Shown: positions 1 through 13,428 of the stretch, one piece after another | How positions within the stretch are numbered: position 1 is the first letter of the stretch | Layout of the letters: every line of letters starts with the position of its first letter | Origin: Anseranas semipalmata | Lineage: Eukaryota > Chordata > Aves > Anseriformes > Anseranatidae | Length of the DNA stretch: 64,000 nt | Direction of reading: 5' to 3' | Assembly (NCBI GenBank): GCA_013399115.1 | Contig: VXAA01006464.1 | Location: forward strand, 10,266-74,265 | Notes under the pieces: model-generated | The model's database searches: none | What the model saw: the letters and a program-made list of their open reading frames with translations, nothing else | What the model was told of the DNA's origin: nothing | Translations under genes and position numbers: made by a program

Positions 1-670
1 TTTCCAAATTACTATCACCTTTTGATTTCCTATCCCAGATGTGCTGCAAAGATGTAAAGTTTTGTGTTTCTATGCTTTCTAGCATTTAAGGAGAAATTTA
101 GACAAAAAGACAGAAAACCACAGAAAATATACCTTTGGGCTGAGTATTCTGGAAACAAATTTCTTTCATGTTTCTTCACTTACATCTTGAGTTTGCTTAA
201 ACATTCTGCAGGTACAGTGCTAAGATCCTCTGTTACATTATTTCATCAGTCACTCATTAAATAATCCCATCTGCCTGAAGCAATATCTACTACAGGAATA
301 AAGTGATTATCCATTGTTGCCTGATTTGCACTTCCTCCAAATTTAATGAATTTAAATACACTGTACTTGGTGTAAAATATCACCATAATATTAAGAAGTT
401 GTCATTTAAATATGTTCATAGAGTATCTACAATTCAAACTAACACGTTCTGTGATATAAAATCTGGTCACTTAATGCAGCATGAAAAGGCAATTTGAAAT
501 AAAATGAGAAAAAAATATTAAAACATTGATTTTAAACTGACTTGAAGGTACAGAGGATTGGCAGTGAATGAAAACATACTTGCTACATGTCTAAAAGTTG
601 TTTCACATTATGCATACATAGTGGTGATGAGCTTAAACCGCAGGCAAAATTACCACTAAAATCATATAGC

Positions 671-696
671 AAAAAAAAAAAAAAAAAAAAAAAAAA
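671..696. repeat. (A)26 tract
   Basis: Uninterrupted run of 26 A residues. The sequence before it does not look like a processed transcript, so it is read as a simple homopolymer. Confidence 0.95.
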
Positions 697-3211
697 TTAG
701 ATTTTAACTTTAAGCCTACAATACAGAGAAGTTTAGATTCTCTGAGACAGCACAAAATAAATTTTGGTTCAGCCACGTAACATGCATTTGTGTGAGTGAT
801 TTTTTTCAGGTATTACATTGCATGGTCATTCCAGAGGCCAGTTTGAAAATCCAAGTTCCTTTTACTTGTGAGATGTTATTTTTGTTGTTGCAGTTTTTCT
901 TTTGGCATGTTACTTCCTAGTAGAGAAATATAATTCATCTTCCCAGAGTACAGAGTGTTTGGTTATGCTCCCTCAAGAAATTCTGTGTCTTCAGAACTTG
1001 AAGAACTTGAACCGGATGGGGCAAGCCCCAGGCATCAACCCCTTCCCTCCTACACATGCACTTCGTGATCTAGCAAGGATTGCACTCTGTCTGTACACAG
1101 ACCACTTTTAGGAGCGTCAATGAAAATAATTGTCCAGATCTCTAGGCTTGGGGGGTGATGGCACCACAGGTGGGCTAGTGTAATCCCACTGCAACACTGC
1201 AAATCAAGTGCAGTAGCAGTGCGTGTCCTGCAATATCCAAGTCTGGGAAGTGAGGGACATACATCCCACCTGTGTAGGGCAAGAGCGAGGTGGGACAGAA
1301 GTCTAAAACTGGTCATTATTTTTGCAATACTGTTAATGTTGTTCTAGTTGAACAAATGCTTCAACAAGTTTTGAAAATAATATACAATATAGTGAATTGT
1401 CAATTAGTAATAAAGAGATACACAGTTGACCATAGTCTGTATTCAATATAACAGCAGCTACAGTTGGGATAAATTGTTTTGATAAACCCCAGTAAATGAA
1501 ATATCTGCACCAAACATGTAGATGTAGATAGCATAGATGTAAAAGGCATACGAGAGACTTGTTCCTCATCTGTCAGGATACCATAGAGGAATTCAAGAAG
1601 AAAAGATTTAAGTATCAGTTGTAATAGTTACAGGTATCAGGTAGTCCTCCTGACCTCCTCTTAAGAGTTGTTGTGTTTTCTTATAAGGGAACACAAAAGA
1701 TCACTTACCAGTTAAACAGGAAGTAGGTGCCATTGCATTACTGAAACGTTAAATTACATTATTTTGAGAGGTGACCAAGTACCATGAATCTCAGTGAGTC
1801 ACTGCAAAATGCAGTAAAAGGCCTAAATTTAAAGGTCAAATCCTAGTTCAAGTACTACATAGCTGTACACAGGAGTATTTCACAACAGGATAAAGAAAAA
1901 AATCTTCACATCAAATTATACAACTCTACATTGTTTTTCTGCTCGACCTATGAAACTTTTACTAAACAATCTCTCCAATATTATTTCAGGAGATTTATAA
2001 TTACATTTTAGTCAGTGCTTTAAGCAGTGCCTGAAACCAGTCATTTGCATTTTGTTATCACTGGCTTTGGCTTTTGTTTTTAGTTAATTTGCATATAGCA
2101 GCTGATGTGCTCTTGGAGTCAGAATTACATTTCTGACCAAAACCTGAATGCTTTAAAGTGATATTTAATATACAAAAGAATTTTGTCAATCCTAGCGAGA
2201 CACAATAGAACCATGCATTTGTGAAGAACTTAACAATTTAAGGAAAACAGTCTATCATCCGGCACATTCTTATGTAGTATCATTTATTTCCTACATACTC
2301 CATTTTCAGCAAGCAAACAGTATTCAAAAAGATAAATTTTTAGATAAATGCCTTATTTATAAGATAATGTTTTGGCTTTCAGCAGCTGCCTTCCTTATAT
2401 TGTACTCTGAAGATGGTGGAAACTGTAATGTTACAGCATAAATAAAATGTTTCTTAAACCTGCAGAGAACTTTAAATAACATTTTTCTGCTAGAGAATGG
2501 TATATAGGTGATAGTACTACTTGCAGAAAATGAACTTGCTACAGCTGAATTTCAGACACCAATCTTCTCCACAAAAAGGAGTAAAGGGAAAAAAAATAAT
2601 ATGTATTTTCATTGTATTCATAGAAAAAGAGACAAAGAAGAGCCAAGACAGAGCTATTAGAATTACACATTCAAAAAATATGCATTACTTTCACAACCTT
2701 ATTTTGCTAAAGGCCCTAGATTAAATGCGTTCAACACTGCCAGAAGCTAGTGCTTAGTGGCAGTATCAGTGGCTGTCTCAGATCAGCACAATAACTTCTG
2801 TTTCCATTTCTTTTAAGTTTCTTATGCATTGGTGTGAAGTGCTTTACAGTACTTCCTTTCTGTTTTCTTCAAATTATCATATTTTTGGTCACTAGACTGC
2901 TCACATCTGTGGCTCAGCTTGACATGGCCAATTGCAGTTGACATTTCCAGTCACCCAGATTGAGCCCAGTATTAATTAAAATTTTGCACTAGACTATTAT
3001 CATTTTTCTTCTTCATTGTAATGGATCTTATGTTATTTTTAAAATTCTGCTTCTTTCAGGTAGAAATAAATCCTAATCTTACATTCCTCAGCAGAAATAG
3101 CAGGTTAAATTAGCAATCTTAGTGCCACTTAATGAAATCTTTGCATTAATCTTCCCTCCCCGATCCTTACTATTGGATTACCCTTTATCTTTGAGTATCT
3201 AAGAATCTGGG

Positions 3212-3236
3212 AAAAAAAAAAAAAAAAAAAAAAAAA
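3212..3236. repeat. (A)25 tract
   Basis: Uninterrupted run of about 25 A residues. No recognisable retrocopy precedes it on the plus strand. Confidence 0.95.
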
Positions 3237-5650
3237 CACCAAAGTAATTTTTTGTAATATACACGGCACATCAGTTTTCAAAACACCTAAGGCTAACATC
3301 CATGGAGAAATAGCTTTTGCAAATCTAAGGCTGATTAAAACCCTCTTTGATCATTCAATGCACTCAGAAGACACCTGGAATAGCTGCTATTTCTTAAAAG
3401 CTCGTGGGTTTTATTACAGACCAATAGATTCTTCTACTAGAATTCACATGTTAAAGAGTAGATTTACTATGAAAAGTCACTAGTCAATGCTTATACATTC
3501 TGATATATCCCTAACGATACCAGATCAATGTCATGCTAGCTTATTTTCATGACAATAATTAGAGTTAATTACTTATTGCCTCAGCTACAACACCAAACCA
3601 ACTGAGAGCTAGTACTGGAACTTACTCCATCTGGTACCTCTGTCCCTTTACTTTGCATATGTGGAAACAGAGGAGAGATTCTTACATGTGTTGGTGGTGC
3701 CATGACTTGAAAAGACTGGATCAAGTCACCTTAACTTTATACCAGTGTAGTCTGAATTTCATCTGTATTAGTGAAAATCCATTATCCTGTAAAAACGTTA
3801 ACAGCAAGAAAGATGTCCGACAGGTCTACGTAGGTCAAGATTTGAGGTAGACTATTGAACAGTATGTCTAGCTTGTAAGAGATAAGCGTGTATTGGTTTT
3901 TGTATGCTGCACCACTGGAAATCTCTCAGAGCAAAAAAAAACCTGGAGCCCCTAAGACAGTATAATATCATTCCTGGAGCAAAAACAAACTTTAAAAGTT
4001 GGATTTTCGTGTCTCCTGGTATAGAAGGCAGAAAGAGATGGGACCAGTGAGCCTTTAAAACTTGCACTATTCTACCCTCAGAAAAATTATGCTTTTGTTC
4101 AAACACATTTGCGTGCATGGATGTTCTTGTACCCAGGTACTAGCAATATGTGATTCACTATCTTGCAAATACAAGTTTGACAAGATTCACCAAATAAACA
4201 AAAGGGAAAATACTATTGATGATATTTGCTTTGAATAATTAATCACGGCAATGCTGGAATTCACTGCAATATCACCATTTTAGTAGATTACAGCATCATT
4301 CTTTCAGACATCAGTATCTCAGTAAGACTTCAAATGTGACTGCTTCACAGGCACTGTCTTCAAACTGAACTTTCAAGGGCTAAGTTTGTCAATTAGCTGT
4401 ATAACAACGTTGTGTACCTTGCCTCGTAGAGAACAAAAAAATTATTTAAGAATTATCTAATTCAGTTTAAACCAATTTCATCACTAGCAATTTGTATAAC
4501 ATGAATGGAAGAAAAGATGTCTGACTGCAAACTAGTTTTTCTGCAAGAAAAATATTGTGAGTTTATTTTCTTTTCACAATATTATGATTTTTTTCCTGTG
4601 AAAGTGCCACTGAAACAGAACTCAATTTTAGCATTTCTTTAGCATTTCTCTACCATACAGATCAGCTGTCAGAAGTTACTATTTAGAACTGCAAGTATTA
4701 CTTTAGAAATCATTTAGTGTGCTAGTAATCTTCTCAGATTTTTCACCTACTGTTGTCATCTGCTCAACAAGCAGTAATTTTTTCCAGTAGTTCTAATAAA
4801 ATTTGCAAAAAAACAAATAAAAATAAATAAAAACACAAAAAGATTATTCTAATGCCAGCTTCTTGCATTATATGTTCAAGTTTTGAGCTTCTGTTTTTAC
4901 TATGATAGTTTTCCTAGCTAGCAAAAATGGTTGTTCAGAATAATTTTTCTAATGAAAAATAAGTTGCTTACAATTTCAGTTGTTGTTATGAATACATAGA
5001 ATTCATATTTACTATTTGCCCTGATTCTAACTTTTTTTTTTGTGCAAATCTAATAATTAGTACTTATGTTTGGAAATTTCCAAATTTTCAAGAGATATGA
5101 GTAAATAAAAAAAATTAGTTTTACTAACTGACAGTAATGTTTTCAATTTCTGGTATAAAAATAAATTTGCATTCATTCTGGTTGCCAAGACAACAATATG
5201 GATTAGTTGTCATCCCACAGAATATTCTGGGAGCCTTTAATTATTCTGCAGTTTACTTGATAGAAGGGGTCAGTATTTTGAATTCCTTAGTTCTTTAATT
5301 TGTTTTTAAAGACACTATTTTTAAATGCTCTTGGTAAAATGCAGTTTGATGGGAAGAATGTAGTGAAAAATGAAGACAAATTGTGGCAAATCCCATAAGC
5401 AGCAATATCTTGTTCTTAAACAGTTGAGTTTTAGCAATCTGGCATAATTATTGCTGTATCTTTTAAATCAGTGGCAAAAGAGGAACATTCAATGTCATAC
5501 TCATTTTAATCAGATTTGTTAGAGAACTTAGACTTTAAACACAGTAATGATAATCTCATTAATTGAAGCAGCCAGGAAAAAAAAACTAACATAAGCAACA
5601 AGAGAAATGCTCATTAAAATCTGACAAAAAAAGAAAAATGAGAAAAAAAG

Positions 5651-5689
5651 AAACAAAACAAAACAAAACAAAACAAAACAAACAAACAA
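5651..5689. repeat. (AAAAC)n / (AAAC)n microsatellite
   Basis: Tandem AAAAC units decaying to AAAC units at the right end. It is preceded by an A/G-rich stretch from about 5635. Confidence 0.9.
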
Positions 5690-6705
5690 GAAGACCAGTA
5701 CTGGCTTGAGTCTCTATAACTTAAAGATTTTATATGATAAATAATTTAAGAGGCTTTAATAAATCAATTCAGGAAGTAGAAAAACTGTTACCTCTCATGT
5801 GCTTATTCTGTATTTGTAAGGCCAGATTTAAATGTGTTGACTGTACTGGTATTAAGCAGAGGCAGATCCACAAAGGTGTTGATATGGTGCTGTCAGAAAT
5901 TGCATAAAACATCCTGTATGCTGAAGGGCCCAGGATATTACATGGAAGTTTTAAGCAGCATAGTAGAGATTTACAACAGATTCCATCTTGAACTGGTCAA
6001 TAGAAAATGAGAAAGGAGAATGGACCTTAAACACTATACCTTTCAGGGCCTATAATCTCAATTCTGAGCTGTAAGAAGAGGTCATTGTCAGACTTGGATT
6101 ACTAGTCTAACATCCTCTTCTCAGGTTGGATGCATAATCCTTTCCTTTTGTAAAAGCAGAAGGGTGTCTCTTTTTCTTTTAATACTGTTGGTGGTTGTGC
6201 CATTGTCTTTTTATGTATGAGATCAGAGATCAGACCATTGAACCAAGAAGTAAGAAACCTGGATTCTGTGCCATCGTCAGCTTTAAAGAATTTTTACCCA
6301 TAGGTCCCAGATACTTGAAGAGAATTTAATCTATTGATGGTGCCTTCTCCCCTGGACTGCTGAACTGTGCCATCCTGGGATATATTTTGAGACTTAAGGG
6401 ATCAGGAGGAGAAAAGTAGGGGGATAAAAGAGCCTAGAGATCTGAGACACAGGCCTGGCAGAACGGAGCCTCTGGCTCCAGCTCTGTGTCAAGGTTGTTT
6501 TATGTATTTCCTTGAATAACTGCTTAATATCAATTGCATTATTGGAAACTTCTGTTCTCATGGATAGTTTCCAAAAGTAACAGGGTTTTCACAGTGCTCA
6601 GCAGTCAGATAAAAAATATCAGCATTATGTTTTAGCAGGAAAGATACGGAATATAAATAGTGAATATAAACACAAAAGAAAAAAAGAAGACACTTTCGCT
6701 TCAGG

Positions 6706-6804
6706 GGAAAGGAAAGGAAAGGAAAGGAAAGGAAAGGAAAGGAAAGGAAAGGAAAGGAAAGGAAAGGAAAGGAAAGGAAAGGAAAGGAAAGGAAAGGAAA
6801 GGAA
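6706..6804. repeat. Perfect (GGAAA)n pentanucleotide array
   Basis: Nineteen uninterrupted GGAAA units plus a partial GGAA, about 99 bases with no substitution. Because the unit length is not a multiple of three and contains no stop, frames run through it on both strands (G-K-E-R-K style on plus, F-L-S-F-P style on minus). Those frames are artefacts of the repeat. Purity suggests a recent or unstable array. Confidence 0.97.
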
Positions 6805-8268
6805 GTTGTCTAGACCTATGTGCAGTACGTGTTGGTAATGAATATCTCATTTCCAGCACATGACTATTTAAAGATGGAATTTTAGAAAAGTGGTTGCTGT
6901 GGTACAATGTTGATGTATGAGCATGGTTTATCTAAACGATTCCCTCACAGGACTGGAACTGTGTCCATTAGCTGAACTTGTGGTACAAATATGACACTTC
7001 ACAAATTGGCTAAAAGAATTACAACAAAATAATGTTTTAGGCAATTAATCTTTTCCTCACACTCTAAATCACCAAGATTTCCACAATTTAAAAACCATTT
7101 GTTGGCATGGAAACATCAGCTTAATTAAAAATGGATTAAACTAATTAACCTAAAACATATCGTACTATAGTGTTTGATTTAGAATATATTAGAAGAAACA
7201 GAACATTTTTCTTTATCATTTTGTGTCTTTTATCTACTGAAAATGCTTTGCTTCCATGAAAATTTACATGCTTGATGTGCCTAAGCTATCTTCCAAAGGG
7301 AAGGATAATGTTGACAAGTCATGTTAAAGGTTCCTGTTTCAGCAAAGGTGGGCTCTGTGCGTATATATACTGTCTATCCCTCACCATAGTTTCATTTTCT
7401 AATTGTCCATCAGACACCACTATGTGGTGTATCATCTTCTTTCCCAGCTGAAAATTTTCTTTCAGATTTGATGTTCTGCAACACAGGGAATTGATTGGGT
7501 TAAATGGAAAATGAAGACATACAACAGCAAAATGATCCATGCTCTCCTGTCGACTTGTTAAATTACGATATGACGGAAGAAAATAGTAAGTATTTAGCTA
7601 AATGCTATCCCTGAAAAATGAGCCTTAAATGCTCAAAGCTTCTTTTCCATAGGTGCCTTTCTCCCTATCATCCCATCATGCTATATCATCTTCCAATTGG
7701 ATTAGAGCAAACAAGCAGTTGTTTCTCATGTACAATTTTCTTTTCATTTGAATGGCTTTAGATAATAGCAACAATTTTCAAAGGAAATATTACAATTTGC
7801 ACACAATGTCTGACATTACATCGATGATTACATCAGCATTACATTATGGATCTACACATATTACGTAGTGCAAGTCTCAATTACTCACTATTAACTTCAA
7901 GGTCAACTCTTAATGCAGGCTGCAGCCTGAGCTTCATGAAAAGTCTTCTGCTGTGCTGCCATTCTGAAGCTCTCTGCAAGGGCAAAAGAATAATAACCTG
8001 GTGGTCAGGACAAGCAGTCTGAGCGCAGGATCAAATCTTTCTCCCCCTCTCTCTCTCTCTCTTTCTTTCTTTCATTTGTTCATTCTTTTTTTCCAATTTA
8101 AAATAAATTAAAATCAAACAGTGCTTGCAGACTCTTTTTCTAATATGAAGCAACAGTTCTTCCTAATAGAAATCTTGTAATCCAACAAGCAGCTACTTCC
8201 TCATTCAAATGCAGAGCTTAGGTAATGTCAAAATATCATATCTATGGCATGTAACATAAATGTGGAGT

Positions 8269-8291
8269 AAAAAAAAAAAAAAAAAAAAAAA
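8269..8291. repeat. (A)23 tract
   Basis: Uninterrupted run of 23 A residues with no recognisable retrotransposon body beside it. Confidence 0.95.
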
Positions 8292-10271
8292 CAAATATCT
8301 CAATGCTGCTTGAATTCTTGGATTTCACTCCTCAGTGCTCCTTACTGTTACTGCCAGCTGGAGGCTGAAGGACATAGAAGACTGAAATCCTATTTAAAAA
8401 TATAAATATTGCAGTGCTCTCTTGGATGGTTATAGATGCTTGTCCTGAAACACTAGGGTTTCATTTCTTGTAGGATGTGAAAGATCTATTTTATTGAGCA
8501 ACTCAGTGTCAACCTTGCCATTCAGCTCTTAATATGGCACATAGTGAATGCTGCTATGCCTAGCAGGTGGCCTGAGGGTTCCCTGTCAGCATTTTTGTCA
8601 TGCACAGCAGAAACACTAAAACCACTCATACAGCTCTGAGAGTTTGAACACTTTAATATTGCTCTGAGTTTCCACTTAAAATATAAATATCTGTGACCAC
8701 CCAGAAAACTTCTTATTTAATAAAGATCTCATTTTTATGTCTCTGGTTGGTCAAAAGACATCCATATTCAAAACAGTTTAAACCTACTGGTGTCTCTCTC
8801 TGCTAGCGTGAGGCTTCACAATGTCACCATTTGTTGACTTCAGCATTATAATAATACATCAGGGTCAAAGATAATAGTCAAGTTCAGTGGCATAATGTAA
8901 ACATTTGACAGAGAAACGGATAGGAAAATCCAATGTGCCCAAACTTTGGTGTGTTTCAGATGGGGCTTCCAACAAGCAGAGAGGACATCTCATACTCAAT
9001 ACTAAAAAGCTAAGAGTTGAAAAAAGTTCCATACACTTACTAGGGCTTCTATCATGCACTCTCAGATGAAATCCTGATTGTGAAAACTGGCCCACTGAGG
9101 AAAGGCTGACAGCTTCTTGAGCTTCTGCTTTGAAAGGAAACCCCAAACTCTGAAAAAGATTAATGAGACTTAGTTCCAGATATTGAGAGTTAGGGCAAAA
9201 TATACATGTCTATGTGACCTAAAACTACGGCTTTGATTTTAACCTGACAAGTGCATAGGCCCAGAAGCAACAAAAAAGATTTAATCACCTAAGGGTACTA
9301 ACAGTAACTTAGTGGGCTTTCACAAGCATCTTGACCACTTATATACCTACTTCCCACATGGGGGTGCTACATTTTATATCACACAAACACAACTTTATAA
9401 TATGACTTAAGTTTTTATATCTCTGAGACACTTTTGATAGTTTATTCTAATCACCTTGCTGAAGTACCTGAGTAGAGGAAAAGATTCTTTAAGTCCTAAA
9501 CCTATTCCCCAAGTACAGCATGAACTCTCTGTGTAAGAGACAATCAAACACTAATACTAATTATGGAACAGAAGCCTTAGGGATTTGATTGTGTTTTGCT
9601 CAGCACCTGTATACTTAACAAGAGGCTACATATCTTAAAAAAGTCACTGCACACATTTATGTCACTGTGTATATTTTTTAGACTTTGCACCTCAGGGGAA
9701 AAAAAATACCTAAATGTCTGTTATGTTCACTACAATATGTTCCCCATGTAATGGGGACCAAAATTTATGGAGCTTCCTTTGGAGGTGGTTTGATTCTGAG
9801 CCTTAAAACTTAAAAACAAAACAAACAAACAAACAAAACAGTATGGTGGTATCATGCATTCTGTCCAAGATGTGGAAGCACGTCTTATTTTGATATGGAT
9901 AGACAGATGGATACATACATAGAATGTACTGGCAGCAGAACATTCAAACACATGTGATGGAATTCAGTGTTATAAACACAAGCAAGGTGAAGCTTTAAAC
10001 CCCAAAAGCATACTGCACCCTTCCTTTAAGTTCTTGCAGCTTTTGAGGTCTTCATATGAAGATATTATTTGTTTCAGTAACACTTGTGTTATATCAGCCC
10101 AAAGCAAGAATTCTTTCTTTACACTTTTGTTCAATCCATATAAAAAATTGCCAGAACTGCAGGTCTCATTTAGGTCATAGATATTGTTAGTGGTAAGATA
10201 TTTTCCTCAGAAGAAACCTACCAACAATCTTGTGGTAGGGAAAAAAGGCACAGTTACTGCAAGCGCACAAT

Positions 10272-10288
10272 AAAAAAAAAAAAAAAAA
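10272..10288. repeat. (A)17 tract
   Basis: Uninterrupted run of A residues after a short AATA context. Nothing recognisable flanks it. Confidence 0.95.
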
Positions 10289-11108
10289 GTTGGCTATATA
10301 GGAGTTGGCTACACAGAAGTATCCTATACTTATCAAAGGTGGGGGGTGAAGCATATTATGCTCACACACTTCTCAGCACAAATAGGAAAACCCGGGAATC
10401 ATCGTGTCCCCTCCAGATTTGTTTCTTTCTTGTTTTCTTTCAGTACTAAGCTTTTGGGCATGACTTCTTATTTGGGCCAGATGGGCATTTCAGTCAGTTA
10501 TTATTTTTGTTCGTACTTTGACAAATCATTTGTTCTAGATCCATATTTGATAGTTATAAATGAAGATATAAGATGGGGTTAATTTTCCCATTCTTTCAAA
10601 AAACGTATTAACCGTCTCAGAACGTTAATCCAAAAATTAAATAAAACCACTTGCATATGTAGGAAAAAACTCTGGTCCTCAAGAAGAATCAAACTTCCAA
10701 TGCGATCCATGGCAGTACAATTTAATTCTCAGTCACTTAGCTACAGACGGGAAACAGAACACAACACAAATAAAATTGTTTTATTAAACCATAAAATCTG
10801 GTCAGAATCTAGATATAATGCACATTGCTCTTTTTGAGGTGAATGATTTGTAAAGGCAGCCTCAAGGAGAAGACACAATTTTGCCAGAAGCTCATTATCT
10901 GATGTCAAAGCAAATTTTATGTTTTGTTTCTGTGGCTGACAATGTTCAGACTTTTCTGAAAAGGCTGCGTTTTCTGCTGCAGTATGCCTCTAATAAAATG
11001 TCACTGTGCAGAAGGAGAAGAAACCTGCTTATAGTCTCCTTTAAGGGCTCAAACTCTTTTTAAAAACAGATTAAAACACAAAGGTGGACAATGATGTTTG
11101 TACATGTA

Positions 11109-11139
11109 TGTGCGTGCGTGTGTGTGTGTGTGTGTGTGT
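11109..11139. repeat. (TG)n microsatellite
   Basis: TG dinucleotide repeat starting with variant TGCG units and continuing as about ten uninterrupted TG units. Confidence 0.95.
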
Positions 11140-12828
11140 ATTTACCTGCTTGCTTGCATTTGCTTCCTTAATGATTACTCGGCTACCTCTTGTGTGCCCA
11201 CTTCTGTTGTTGTTATACACATTCATATTTTGGAGGAAGACAATGGGATGATCAAAAATATCCTGAGGCAAGTGTAGAAGTTCACACAACCCTCATATTG
11301 TCTTTGTTCTTTGCTGACATATCTGACCATTATACTTTGATTCTGACCTCAGCATAATTTTACCTTGTTTTGATCTCAGTAGCATTATGCGAAATTCACA
11401 AAGATCTGAGGGAAAAAAATAATCATCTTGTCTGCTCAAAGTATGTTAAAAGAAATATTTACTTTAAAAACGTAGGAATGGTTTGCTCCAAAAATTGAAA
11501 TAATGCTTACATTGCACAAGTGGAACTGAATTTTAATAAGCTTTAAAGGCGCTGAGGTTTTATGAAACAAAGAAGGACAGCTAGATATTTCTGTTTTTCC
11601 TATGATATAATTCACAACTTGCTGAAATTAATAAGCAATAACTTTTAGAAGGATAAAATGATCTCTTTACAATTTGTTAAAAAGCTTTAGGATTCAATGA
11701 GTAAGTATGATATCTATACAGTGATTTGGCAATACACACTGTGTAGGCTGGAGTTCAAAGGCACATCTGTTTTTCGTGGCTCCTTGAGGATTCACATTCT
11801 GCTACTGATTTCTGGTAAGTAGTTTAGTAACTGGAAAATGGCACTACAGTCACTTACTCCTTTCTCCTCTCTATTTGTGCTTTCAAGGGGAAAATGAATC
11901 ACACAAAGAAATAGGAGTTTAGGAAACTGAGACTATATCTACATTATCAAGTAGTGTTCTGCTAAAGAAGCAGACCTGCAGCCTGAAACAGCAAAATTTC
12001 CTTACATTTTGGAGTATTCATACTTTCTACTTGAGCCAGGAAGACAGTCTTCCTCAGAGTACTCCAAAGAACTATTCTTTTGCCAATGACAATCACTATG
12101 CAGCCTAGTGAAGAAGAAAAAAGAAGTGCTGTAAAATTGTAAATGCATGAACAAATGAATAGTAAATAAAATCAAGGAGATTATTTTCCAAGAACTCTTT
12201 TGGGGGCCAGAACAAGATTTTGTACATACTGCACTATGCAAACGCCCAAGGCAGAGAAAGAGTTACATACTGATTTTCTCTTTATGTGATATAGACAAGT
12301 CACTGTATCTGAAATTGGATTCAGATATAAGCCTTTTGTTCAGTATATTCTATATTTCCCCATGTCCACTCTGATATTTTCCATGTTGTATTTATATATT
12401 CCATGGTACAGAAAGGGGACAGTTCATACACAATACTGAATACAGAGGTAGCATGAATCATAGAATCATAGCATGGTTTGGCTTGGAAGGGACCTTAAAA
12501 ATCATCTAGTCCAACTCCCCTGCCATGGGCAGGGATGCCACCCACTAGATTGGTTTGCTCAAAGTCCAATCCAACCTGACCTTGAACACTTCCACGGATG
12601 GGGAATCCACATTCTCTGGGCAACCTGTTCTATTACCTAACCACCCTCACAGTAAAGAATTTCTTCCTTATATTTAATCTAAATCTACACTCTTTTATTT
12701 TAAAACCTTTTGTCCTATCACTACACCCCTGGTAAAGAGTCATTCACTATCTTTCCTGTAGGCCTCCTTTAAGTACTGGAAGGATGCAATAAGGTCTCCT
12801 CAGAGCCTTCTCTTCTCTTGGCTGAAAA

Positions 12829-13004
12829 NNNNNNNNNNNNNNNNNNNNNNNNNNNNNNNNNNNNNNNNNNNNNNNNNNNNNNNNNNNNNNNNNNNNNNNN
12901 NNNNNNNNNNNNNNNNNNNNNNNNNNNNNNNNNNNNNNNNNNNNNNNNNNNNNNNNNNNNNNNNNNNNNNNNNNNNNNNNNNNNNNNNNNNNNNNNNNNN
13001 NNNN
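12829..13004. other. Assembly gap (176 N)
   Basis: Run of undetermined bases. It starts after 'ggctgaaaa' of the CR1 and ends in an A-rich tract, so the unresolved sequence is probably an expanded A-rich simple repeat. Open frames reported across it are meaningless. Confidence 0.99.
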
Positions 13005-13052
13005 AAAACAAAACAAAAAAAAAAAAAAACAATAACAACAACAAAAAAAACC
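13005..13052. repeat. A-rich (A/CAA)n tract inside the CR1
   Basis: A-rich sequence with CAA and CAAAA units directly after the gap. The CR1 family has only a few bases between 'ggctgaa' and 'ccccaactc' here, so this tract and the gap are an insertion or expansion within the element. Confidence 0.85.
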
Positions 13053-13428
13053 CCACTTCTTTCATCCTGTCTTCACAGGAGGTGTCCCAGCTCTCTCATC
13101 ATCTTTGTGGCCCTCCTCTAAAATGTCCATGTATTTTTTATGTTGGGGGGCCCAGATCTGAAGGCAGTACTCCAGCTGGGATCTCACAAGAGCAGAGTAG
13201 AGGGGAAGAATCACCTCCCTCAACCTGCTGGCCAAGCTTCTTTTGATGCAGTCAATATGACTGGGTTTCTGGACTGCAAGTGCACATTGCCAGCTCATGT
13301 TCAGTTTTATATCCACCAGTACCCCTAAGTCCTTCACAGTCTGTACTTCTCACCCAGTCTGTAGTGATGTTTGAGATTGCCCTGACCCAGGTGCAGGACC
13401 TTGCACTTGGCCTTGTTGAACTTCATAG

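Larger units (their letters stand above)
1..6705. other. AT-rich non-coding stretch, no gene seen
   Basis: Open frames here are short (under 90 codons), have no domain or codon-like character and no matching splice structure. The stretch holds A tracts, an AAAAC microsatellite near 5.65 kb and a possible regulatory segment near 2.04-2.10 kb with two octamer motifs. I recognise no interspersed repeat. It could be intronic or intergenic. Confidence 0.7.
6805..12454. other. AT-rich non-coding stretch, no gene seen
   Basis: Only short chance frames (under 95 codons). It contains a CT-rich run at 8041-8073, an A23 tract, a TG microsatellite and a TAAT-rich segment near 7.04-7.15 kb. No interspersed repeat was recognised before the CR1 tail that begins near 12455. 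Confidence 0.7.
12455..13428 (-). mobile_element. CR1 LINE, 5'-truncated, minus strand, with assembly gap
   Basis: Read on the minus strand, this is the 3' half of a chicken-repeat-1 non-LTR retrotransposon. The 3' tail lies at 12455-12540 (ATTCTATGATTC-type end preceded by the 'gatgattttTAAGGTCCCTTCC' class of motif), and the C-terminal ORF2 region runs to about 13428. The minus-strand frame over 13062-13337 reads as ORF2 C-terminus (L-G-V-L-V-D-x-K-L-N-M-S, then R-E-V-I-L-P-L-Y-S-A-L-V-R), which is typical of the end of the CR1 RT protein. The element is broken by an A-rich insertion and 176 Ns where the family is normally continuous. Truncation at the 5' end is usual for LINEs. Confidence 0.9.

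Noticed and set aside
1010..1320. Slightly GC-richer segment as an exon or repeat
   Set aside because: The 88-codon minus-strand frame has no domain and I could not match the sequence to a repeat family.
3212..3236. A tracts (also at 671, 8269, 32757 and 33640) as tails of processed pseudogenes
   Set aside because: The sequences before them show no transcript-like or polyadenylation-signal structure and no flanking duplications that I can see.
6660..6907. Frames of repeated G-K-E-R-K or F-L-S-F-P as a repeat protein
   Set aside because: Direct translation of the (GGAAA)n array; any frame through it is open.
12818..13246. 142-codon frame across the assembly gap
   Set aside because: Most of its residues are undetermined bases; the rest is CR1 antisense.
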